From Atlantibacter sp032062175 (lineage in GTDB: Bacteria > Pseudomonadota > Gammaproteobacteria > Enterobacterales > Enterobacteriaceae), in contig NZ_DAMBQK010000013.1 of assembly GCF_032062175.1 (NCBI RefSeq), positions 1-64,000 of the forward strand: DNA of 64,000 bases, in the 5' to 3' direction. The stretch's first letter is position 1; each line of letters opens with the position of its first letter. Both the position numbers and the translations under genes were made by a program. The notes below the pieces were generated by a model. It had not been told where the DNA came from. It ran no database searches and was given only the letters and a program-made list of their open reading frames with translations. Of this stretch, positions 58,113 to 64,000 are shown piece after piece.

Positions 58113-59132
58113 TTATTTCTTATGACGAATACGCGGGTTCACCACGCCGTACAGCAAATCGACCAGCAGGTTGACCAGGATAATCATGGTCGCCACCAGC
58201 AGTACACCGCCCTGCACCACCGGATAATCACGGCGTTGCAGCGCGTCAATCAGCCAGCGCCCCAGGCCCGGCCAGGAGAAGATAGTTTCGGTGAGGATCG
58301 CGCCCGCCAGCAGCGTGCCGACCTGCAAACCGATTACCGTCACCACCGGCAGCATCGCGTTACGCAGGGCGTGGACGATGATAACGCGCATCCGGGTCAA
58401 GCCCTTGGCGCGCGCGGTGCGGATGTAATCTTCACCCAGCACTTCCAGCATTGAGGAGCGTGTCATACGCACAATCACCGCCAGCGGAATGGTGCCGAGC
58501 ACGATGGCCGGTAAAATCATATGGGCCAGCGCATCGATAAAGTTGCCCTCTTCGCCCCAAATCGCGGTGTCGATCAGCATAAAGCCAGTCAATGGATTGG
58601 CGTCGTCAAGGAACACCATGTCGCTCACCCGCCCGGAAACCGGCGTCAGGTTCCATTGCACCGAGACCAGCATGATCAGCATCATGCCCCACCAGAAAAT
58701 CGGCATGGAGTAGCCGGTCAGCGCCAGGCCAACGGCGGTGTGATCGAAGATAGAGCCGCGTTTCACCGCTGCCAGCACCCCAACCGGAATACCCACCGCA
58801 ACGGCGAAAATCATGGCGCAAACCCCGAGTTCCAGGGTCGCCTGGAAGCGAGGCACGAATTCTTCCCAAACCGGGAGACGGCTTTTTAACGAAATACCTA
58901 AATCACCGTGCATTACGCCCCAGATGTAATTGACGTACTGCTGCCACAGCGGCTTATCAAGGCCGAGCGCTGCCAGCATTTCAGCGTGACGTTCCGGGGA
59001 GAGCCCGCGTTCGCCAGCCATAATCATGACCGGGTCACCAGGGATCATATGGACGAATGCGAAGGTGAGTAGGGTGATGCCTATAAAGGTGGGAATAACC
59101 AACCCCAGGCGTCGAAGGATGAACTGCAGCAT
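58113..59132 (-). CDS. dppB: Dipeptide ABC transporter permease DppB
   Basis: A 339-residue inner-membrane permease, same length as E. coli DppB. It opens MLQFILRRLGLVIPTFIGIT, has the OppB-type periplasmic loop with GDPVMIMAGERG, and the coupling loop RTARAKGLTRMRVIIVHALRN in two pieces. The frame extends 24 residues upstream to 59204, through the hairpin that precedes the gene, so the start at 59132 is preferred. Confidence 0.97.
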   Translation of the reverse strand: MLQFILRRLGLVIPTFIGITLLTFAFVHMIPGDPVMIMAGERGLSPERHAEMLAALGLDKPLWQQYVNYIWGVMHGDLGISLKSRLPVWEEFVPRFQATLELGVCAMIFAVAVGIPVGVLAAVKRGSIFDHTAVGLALTGYSMPIFWWGMMLIMLVSVQWNLTPVSGRVSDMVFLDDANPLTGFMLIDTAIWGEEGNFIDALAHMILPAIVLGTIPLAVIVRMTRSSMLEVLGEDYIRTARAKGLTRMRVIIVHALRNAMLPVVTVIGLQVGTLLAGAILTETIFSWPGLGRWLIDALQRRDYPVVQGGVLLVATMIILVNLLVDLLYGVVNPRIRHKK

Positions 59133-59199
59133 ATCCCGAATTCTCAGTAATCTCCCGGCGCGTTGCCGCGTCAGGATTGTATTGCTCACAAATCTTTCA

Positions 59200-59223
59200 C
59201 CCACTCCCCTGGCGGGGAGTGGG
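59200..59223 (-). other. Hairpin between dppA and dppB
   Basis: A ten-base-pair perfect stem CCCACTCCCC/GGGGAGTGGG with a TGGC loop, 24 bases after the dppA stop, without a following T-run. In this position it should protect dppA mRNA from 3' decay or reduce transcription into dppBCDF, giving more binding protein than pore. Confidence 0.75.
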
Positions 59224-59246
59224 AATAAAAGCTCTTTTAACTTTTA

Positions 59247-60851
59247 TTATTCGACAGAAACGTTTTCGAAGTGGTGCTTGCCTAATGGATCAACCACATA
59301 GCCTTTAACTTCTTTACGCACAGGCTCGTAAACGGTGGAGTGAGCGATGATCAGCGCCGGAGCCTGGTCATGCATCACTACCTGAGCCTGTTTGTACAGT
59401 TCGATACGCTTGTTGTGGTCTTCCGCAGCACGCGCCGGTTGGATCAAATCTTCAAACGGCTTGTAGCACCAGCGAGAGTAGTTAGAACCGTCTTTTGCCG
59501 CGTCGCAGCTGAACAGGGTCGCGAAGAAGTTATCCGGGTCCCCATTGTCGCCAGTCCAGCCCATCATGACGGCCTGGTGCTCGCCGGCTTTGGCGCGCTT
59601 CAGATACTCGCCCCACTCGTAGGTCACGATCTTGGCCTGAACGCCGATTTTCGCCCAGTCAGCCTGGATCATCTCTGCCATACGGCGTGCGTTCGGGTTG
59701 TACGGACGCTGTACCGGCATCGCCCATAGCTCAACGGTAAAGCCTTCCTGACCAGATTCTTTCAGCAGCGCTTTGGCTTTCTCAACGTCGTAGGTGTAAT
59801 CCTTAACGTCGTCGTTGTAGCCCCACATGGTCGGCGGGATCAGGTTTTTAGCCGCAACGCCTGCGCCCTGGTAAACCGCTTTGATGATCGCTTCTTTGTT
59901 CACCGCGTAAGTCAGCGCCTGACGCACTTTCACGTCATCAAACGGTTTCTTCTCGGTGTTGAAGGACAGGTAGCCCACGTTCAGGCCGGCCTGCTCCATC
60001 AGATTAATGTTTTTGTCCTGCTTCATGCGCGCGATGTCTGCCGGATTCGGGTACGGCATCACCTGGCATTCGTTTTTTTGCAGTTTGGCGTAACGCACGG
60101 AAGCGTCCGGGGTAATGGAGAACACCAGGCGGTCGATCTGCGGTTTGGTGCCCCAGTAACCTTCAAACGCTTTGTACAGAATACGGGAGTCTTTCTGGTA
60201 CTGCTGCAACTGGAAAGGACCGGTGCCGATTGGGTTCAGGTCGACTTTCTCCGGCGTACCGGCTTTCAGCATGTTGTCAGCGTACTCTTTAGAGAGGATC
60301 GACGCGAAGTCCATCGCCAGGTCAGCCAGGAACGGCGCTTCCGGGCGAGTCAGCACGAACTGAACGGTTTTGTCGTCGACTTTTTTCACTTCAGAAATCA
60401 GCGCCGGGAGGCCCATGCCTTCGAAGTATTCATAGCTGCCGCCAGACACTTTATGGTACGGGTTCTGCTCGTTTTTCTGACGATCGAAAGAGAACACTAC
60501 GTCGTCGGCGTTAAAGTCGCGCGTCGGTTTGAATTCTTTGCTGTCCTGCCACTTCACGCCTTCACGCAGGTGGAACGTGTAGGTTTTGCCGTCTTCGCTG
60601 ACTTCCCACTTCTCAGCCAGGCCTGGGATCACTTCAGTGGTGCCGGTTTTGAACTCAACCAGACGGTTGTAGATTGGCACGGAGCTGGCGTCATAGGTGG
60701 TGCCAGACGTGAATAGCTGCGGGTTGAAACCTTCCGGGGATCCTTCTGAACAATAAACCAGGGTTTTCGCTTGTACACTTGCTGCGACAGTCATCGCCAC
60801 CAGGCTAAGACCAAATTTCAGCATCCCTGACTTCTTCAAGGAAATACTCAT
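59247..60851 (-). CDS. dppA: Periplasmic dipeptide-binding protein DppA
   Basis: A 534-residue type C solute-binding protein matching E. coli DppA (535 aa). The signal peptide covers about residues 1-28 (ending ASVQA) and the mature protein starts KTLVYCSEGSPEGFNPQL. It binds dipeptides for DppBCDF, signals dipeptide taxis through Tap and delivers haem. The conserved Asp for the peptide amino group lies in MGWTGDNGDPDNFF. GGAG stands nine bases before the ATG. It is the first and likely most expressed gene of the operon. Confidence 0.97.
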   Translation of the reverse strand: MSISLKKSGMLKFGLSLVAMTVAASVQAKTLVYCSEGSPEGFNPQLFTSGTTYDASSVPIYNRLVEFKTGTTEVIPGLAEKWEVSEDGKTYTFHLREGVKWQDSKEFKPTRDFNADDVVFSFDRQKNEQNPYHKVSGGSYEYFEGMGLPALISEVKKVDDKTVQFVLTRPEAPFLADLAMDFASILSKEYADNMLKAGTPEKVDLNPIGTGPFQLQQYQKDSRILYKAFEGYWGTKPQIDRLVFSITPDASVRYAKLQKNECQVMPYPNPADIARMKQDKNINLMEQAGLNVGYLSFNTEKKPFDDVKVRQALTYAVNKEAIIKAVYQGAGVAAKNLIPPTMWGYNDDVKDYTYDVEKAKALLKESGQEGFTVELWAMPVQRPYNPNARRMAEMIQADWAKIGVQAKIVTYEWGEYLKRAKAGEHQAVMMGWTGDNGDPDNFFATLFSCDAAKDGSNYSRWCYKPFEDLIQPARAAEDHNKRIELYKQAQVVMHDQAPALIIAHSTVYEPVRKEVKGYVVDPLGKHHFENVSVE

Positions 60852-60867
60852 TATTCTGCTCCAATGT

Positions 60868-60883
60868 GATTTGTGTTGTGTTT
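60868..60883 (-). promoter_or_regulatory. Likely GcvB small-RNA binding site in the dppA leader
   Basis: On the - strand the mRNA reads AAACACAACACAAATC, 17-32 bases before the start codon. This CA-rich stretch is what the G/U-rich region R1 of GcvB pairs with in E. coli and Salmonella dppA, blocking ribosome entry when amino acids are plentiful. The gcvB gene itself is outside the window. Confidence 0.75.
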
Positions 60884-61580
60884 ACTCGCCCTGGTCCGTT
60901 TTACTCATCTTCGGGGACGCGTACCCACCGGGAGAAACTCCGGGTGTGGCTGCGTTACCGTAGCTGTAAACCGAAATACGTTGAGTAATTACCGTCAGAC
61001 CTTTTTTTGTTTTTTACCGGTCTTAACGGAATCTGCCCGAAGGGCAATGTGAGGATGGGGAATCCTTTCATTTGAATGTCTGAGTTGCAGTACAGATCGT
61101 CCATAAAGTGCCCCTCACGCCCTACAATCTGTCAACAGAATGTGAAAACGTCAATACAGGGCTCGGTTATTTACAACCGGGGTGAGAAACGGCAGACAAA
61201 GATTAAAAAAACTTCGCACCGCTATTTCCAGCACGGAAAATTATGCTACCGGCAACCTGGCAGAATAATCGTCTTGCTTATCTGCTCAGACCAGCCATAT
61301 CCATTTGTTGACGATATTTGAAATTTCTTGAGCAATGGCGAAGATATGAACGCTAAATGCCGAAAAGTTTGCGCCTTTCAGCAAAAAATCCTGACGCTAT
61401 CCATAAGTAGAGCGGAAAACCCACACCGCCTTTCATAATAAAATTCAATGAAAAATGTCACAAAATGGTGACGATGCGGTAAAAACGTTGCTAATTATCA
61501 TTAACGAATTAAGTTCCAGTTTCTGCTGCTTAATTCTGATAGCCTGATAGCCCCTTACGGCGTTATCAAGAGGAAGGTTT
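60884..61580. promoter_or_regulatory. Region between dppA and the LysR gene
   Basis: About 700 bases with no supported gene. It contains the dppA leader with an imperfect hairpin (CACC-G-GGAG-AAA-CTCC-G-GGTG, 60926-60946) and the divergent promoter of the LysR gene, whose ribosome site AGAGGAAGG precedes 61581. The tRNA gene proK, which lies upstream of dppA in K-12, was looked for and not found. Confidence 0.5.
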
Positions 61581-62489
61581 ATGCACATTACGGCCCAGGC
61601 TCTTCATGTGGTGATTACCACGGCGCGCTGCGGAAGTTTTGCGGCAGCGGCGGAAGAATTACATAAGGTTCCGACGGCCCTGAGTTATACCGTGCATAAA
61701 CTGGAAAGCAGTTTGGGCGTGCGTTTATTTGAGCGTGATGGAAAACAACTGCGCCTGACGGAGGCCGGTCGGTTTTTTATTAAAAAGGGCGAACTGATCC
61801 TGGCGGAACTGGATGAATTAAGTTTTTCCACCCAGCGTATTTCCGCAGGCGTGGAAACACGGCTGAGCCTGTCGCTAAATAACATCATCAGCCTGAAGCC
61901 GATTTATGAATTATTGCGCGAGAGTGAGCGCCATTTTCCCCAAACCGAAATTCATATTTCCATTGATGTGCATGACGGTGTCTGGGACGCGTTACTGGAT
62001 AAACGTGCGGATATCGCCATTGGCGCGCCGAATTTAAAAGCCGGTAATGAAATTCGCTGTGAAGATATCGGCACCGCGGAATGGGTATTCGCCATTAGCC
62101 CGGATCATCCGCTGGCCGCTTATCAGCGCCCGCTGCGCGCTGAAGATTTACGCCCGTGGCCGGCGGTCTGTATACGTGATACCTCGGTGCGGCTGGAGCC
62201 GAAAGTCGCCTGGCTGCTGCGCGGCCAAAAAGCGCTGGTGGCCCCGGATTACCACAGCAAGATCGCCATGCATCTGGCGGGGCTGGGGATTGGTTTTCTG
62301 CCGTATCACATCTGCAAGCCCTGGCTGGATGACGGGCGCTTAGTCTGCATGACCATCGAAGAAGCCAAACAACCGACGCCGCTCTATCTCGCCTGGTCGT
62401 CGGAACATTCGCGCCCGTGTTTTTCCTGGTGGATGGAACAGCTACGCAAGCCGGAAATCCAGCAGCAGTTTCTACAGCCGCTGGCCTGA
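61581..62489 (+). CDS. LysR-family regulator, AllS-like
   Basis: A 302-residue LysR-type regulator. The winged helix (residues 1-60) has GSFAAAAEELHKVPTALSYTVHKLE, given here as GSFAAAAEELHKVP and TALSYTVHKLE. The effector domain includes VHDGVWDALLDKRADIAIGAP and MHLAGLGIGFLPYHIC, a pattern like E. coli AllS, activator of allantoin genes. Next to a DUF2877 (AllH-type) gene and an isochorismatase-type gene it probably controls a nitrogen-source or ureide-related pathway; this is inference. Its end overlaps the DUF2877 gene by 18 bases, tail to tail. Confidence 0.85.
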   Translation: MHITAQALHVVITTARCGSFAAAAEELHKVPTALSYTVHKLESSLGVRLFERDGKQLRLTEAGRFFIKKGELILAELDELSFSTQRISAGVETRLSLSLNNIISLKPIYELLRESERHFPQTEIHISIDVHDGVWDALLDKRADIAIGAPNLKAGNEIRCEDIGTAEWVFAISPDHPLAAYQRPLRAEDLRPWPAVCIRDTSVRLEPKVAWLLRGQKALVAPDYHSKIAMHLAGLGIGFLPYHICKPWLDDGRLVCMTIEEAKQPTPLYLAWSSEHSRPCFSWWMEQLRKPEIQQQFLQPLA

Positions 62490-63302
62490 CAACGCGCGCA
62501 GGGTAAAGAACAGGCCGGTCAACATATCGTGCCCGGACGAATGGCCGTATTCCGCCACGCGCAATAACCGGTGATTCAGCGATAGGTTGGTCGGCGTGGT
62601 TAGCGCCAGCAGTTGCTCGCCGAAATGCCCACGGCAGCCGTAGTACAGCATTGCCCGGCTGATCGTGGTGGTGCGATCCAACAGAGCGGTTATTGCCGCC
62701 GCCAGGTCATCAACCCGGCGATGACGGGTCGCTTTCAGCACAAACAACATGCCCAGCAAAAAATCATCCCCGGATGGCGTCAGGCCCGCACCCGCGCCGA
62801 TCAGCGTTTTTAGCGCGTCGCCCGGCGTTTGCGCGTCATCATCCAGCCACGCCGCCAACTGCCGCACCGCCTGCATCATCCGTTCATTGCTGCTGTGCAG
62901 AATATTCCAGATGCCGTACTCCGGCGCGATGACGGGCAAAAATACCCGCAGTTGCGGCAGTAAGTTTTCCGGGAAAACCGCATCGTGCGGTACGCAGGTG
63001 GACTGGCAGGGAATGTTCGTTAGCGTTAAACGACAGCCCGCAGCGGCAAACGTACCGTCCGTCTGCCGCCTCAGCGTCTCGCCAGCCGAAAACCGCGGGC
63101 GCCAATCTGCGCACGCCATCCGCACCGAGCCGGGGGCCAGCGGGGTATCCTGCGTTAACAGCGTTAATAAATGATTGTCCGGCGTGGTGAGATTGCAGGC
63201 ATGATGAAACACCGAGTGCACCACCAGCGCCCCGCCGTTCAGTTGCTGCGGCACGCTGTCGCACATCACAATGGCCGTTAAATCGTTCAGTTTTCCGTTC
63301 AC
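62472..63302 (-). CDS. DUF2877 protein, AllH-like
   Basis: A 276-residue DUF2877 protein. The family mark is GAGAGLTPSGDDFLLGMLFVL, seen here as IGAGAGLTPSGDDFLLGM (about residues 168-185), followed by late SSGHDMLTGLFFTLRAL. E. coli AllH (YlbF) of this family is a component of the oxamate carbamoyltransferase of allantoin breakdown. No fdrA-like or carbamate kinase gene is seen before the window ends. The start codon is GTG at 63302 with GGGG upstream. It is divergent from the isochorismatase gene. Confidence 0.82.
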   Translation of the reverse strand: MNGKLNDLTAIVMCDSVPQQLNGGALVVHSVFHHACNLTTPDNHLLTLLTQDTPLAPGSVRMACADWRPRFSAGETLRRQTDGTFAAAGCRLTLTNIPCQSTCVPHDAVFPENLLPQLRVFLPVIAPEYGIWNILHSSNERMMQAVRQLAAWLDDDAQTPGDALKTLIGAGAGLTPSGDDFLLGMLFVLKATRHRRVDDLAAAITALLDRTTTISRAMLYYGCRGHFGEQLLALTTPTNLSLNHRLLRVAEYGHSSGHDMLTGLFFTLRALSGQRL

Positions 63303-63540
63303 GTTTCCCCGCCTTTTTTATCGCGATCACAAATTCGCGCTTTGCTTTTTCCACGTTTGACGTAATGGTCTATGGGCGATGTTTTCGCCAGGCCAGAGGC
63401 CGCAAGGCCTGAGGCATTGTGCCTGCAATAAATCCTCACTGCCCTCAGTTTTTTTGAGGGTGAAGCAGAAATCCTTTTTGGGCGCGCGCCATGACGCTTT
63501 CCTACACTGACCAAAGAACATACACCAGCAAGGAGCAGGT
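63303..63540. promoter_or_regulatory. Divergent promoter region of the DUF2877 and hydrolase genes
   Basis: It contains the inverted repeat AGGCA-TTG-TGCCT (63412-63424), several nearby GGCC blocks, and a hairpin CCCTCA/TGAGGG (63442-63460) with a T-rich loop. The repeat is a candidate site for the neighbouring LysR protein. AAGGAG stands just before the hydrolase ATG. Confidence 0.45.
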
Positions 63541-64000
63541 ATGAAAACCCTTGATGCACAACCTTTTGCGTATTCGTTCGACCCGGCGACCACTGCGCTT
63601 ATCGTTATCGATATGCAACGCGATTTCGTCGAGCCCCACGGCTTTGGTGAAGCGCTGGGCAACGACGTTTCCCTGCTGCGCCGGGCGATTGAGCCCTGTC
63701 GCCGCCTGCTTGAAGCGGCTCGCCACGCCGGATTATTTGTGGTGCACACCCGCGAAGGGCACCGCCCGGATCTCAGCAACTGCCCAACCGCAAAACTCAC
63801 GCGCGGCGGCAAAACCTTTATCGGCCAACAGGGCAGCATGGGACGCATTCTGATCCAGGGCGAACCCGGCCACGACATTATTCCCGAACTCTATCCTCAG
63901 GCAGGCGAGCCGATTATTGATAAGCCCGGCAAAGGGGCATTCTTCGCCACCGATCTTCACCTCATTCTTCAGGCCCGTGGCATTACGTCGCTGATTATTT
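63541..64000 (+). CDS. Isochorismatase-family hydrolase (partial, runs off the window)
   Basis: The first 153 residues of a cysteine hydrolase of the isochorismatase/nicotinamidase fold; no stop before 64000. It begins MKTLDAQPFAYSFDPATTAL. The catalytic Asp is in LIVIDMQRDFVEP and the catalytic Lys in IIDKPGKGAFFATDL; the nucleophilic Cys should follow shortly after the window edge, past ARGITSLII. Relatives include biuret, ureidoacrylate and N-carbamoyl amidohydrolases, which would suit the AllS/AllH-like neighbours, but the substrate cannot be read from the sequence. AAGGAG is five bases before the ATG. Confidence 0.88.
   Translation, partial: MKTLDAQPFAYSFDPATTALIVIDMQRDFVEPHGFGEALGNDVSLLRRAIEPCRRLLEAARHAGLFVVHTREGHRPDLSNCPTAKLTRGGKTFIGQQGSMGRILIQGEPGHDIIPELYPQAGEPIIDKPGKGAFFATDLHLILQARGITSLII

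Noticed and set aside
60078..60716. 212-codon open frame antisense to dppA
   Set aside because: A shadow of dppA with biased composition and no upstream signals.
61076..61321. 81-codon frame between dppA and the LysR gene
   Set aside because: No ribosome site, no recognisable domain, and composition unlike neighbouring genes.
60884..61580. Search for the proK tRNA gene expected upstream of dppA
   Set aside because: No cloverleaf with a TTCGAATC-type T-arm and matching acceptor stem was found.

Overview
The window is chromosomal DNA of a member of the Enterobacteriaceae. Most genes read as close orthologues of Escherichia coli genes from the uspA–dpp part of the K-12 map (uspB, uspA, dtpB, yhjE, yhjD, yhjC, gor, rlmJ, prlC, rsmJ, kdgK, pdeH, yhjG, yhjJ, dctA, pdeK, dppFDCBA). 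Gene order, a katN-like catalase and a pga locus beside dpp point away from E. coli itself and towards the Enterobacter/Leclercia/Lelliottia/Klebsiella side of the family. I cannot fix the genus from the sequence alone. No rRNA, tRNA, insertion sequence, integrase or CRISPR array was seen.

Layout. 1-6.6 kb: stress proteins UspB/UspA, peptide transporter DtpB, then yhjE-yhjD-yhjC. 6.7-16.2 kb: accessory region with an SDR enzyme, a GNAT acetyltransferase, a HEPN-membrane-ankyrin-like protein followed by a P1-family peptidase, a secreted ClpP-like protein, and a cell-envelope cluster (DUF4105 protein, MipA/OmpV-type outer-membrane protein, DUF308 membrane protein with a Cys/His domain, MASE1-PAS protein). 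16.9-21.7 kb: a ferritin-like YciE homologue, manganese catalase, the YjiM/YjiL dehydratase-activator pair with a DUF3343 protein, and a MarR-GNAT fusion. 21.8-31.1 kb: core genes gor, rlmJ, prlC, rsmJ, kdgK, pdeH, yhjG, in inverted order relative to K-12.

31.1-38.0 kb: an AT-rich island with a four-gene chaperone-usher fimbrial operon and its likely regulator. 38.2-50.8 kb: yhjJ, dctA, pdeK and a complete pgaABCD operon for poly-N-acetylglucosamine export, in the place where K-12 has the bcs cellulose operon. 50.8-55.1 kb: a compact toxin-antitoxin island (vapBC, an unknown gene divergent from a ribbon-helix-helix gene, a hipBST module whose hipB is cut by an amber codon, and a Fic protein with an altered active site). 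55.2-60.9 kb: the dipeptide ABC transporter dppABCDF. 61.6-64.0 kb: a LysR regulator, a DUF2877 (AllH-like) protein and the start of an isochorismatase-family hydrolase that runs off the window.

How it fits together. Motility and biofilm control meet here: pdeH has a textbook sigma-28 promoter and removes c-di-GMP, while pdeK sits beside the PNAG operon, whose PgaC/PgaD synthase is activated by c-di-GMP in E. coli, and a fimbrial operon lies nearby. Peptide import (dtpB, dpp) and peptide breakdown (prlC) form a nutritional theme. The YciE/Mn-catalase, gor and usp genes are stress functions. The best candidates for undescribed biology are the 12-15 kb envelope cluster with two proteins sharing a YN...NC[ST][ST] motif, and the toxin island with its broken hipB and His-to-Gln Fic.
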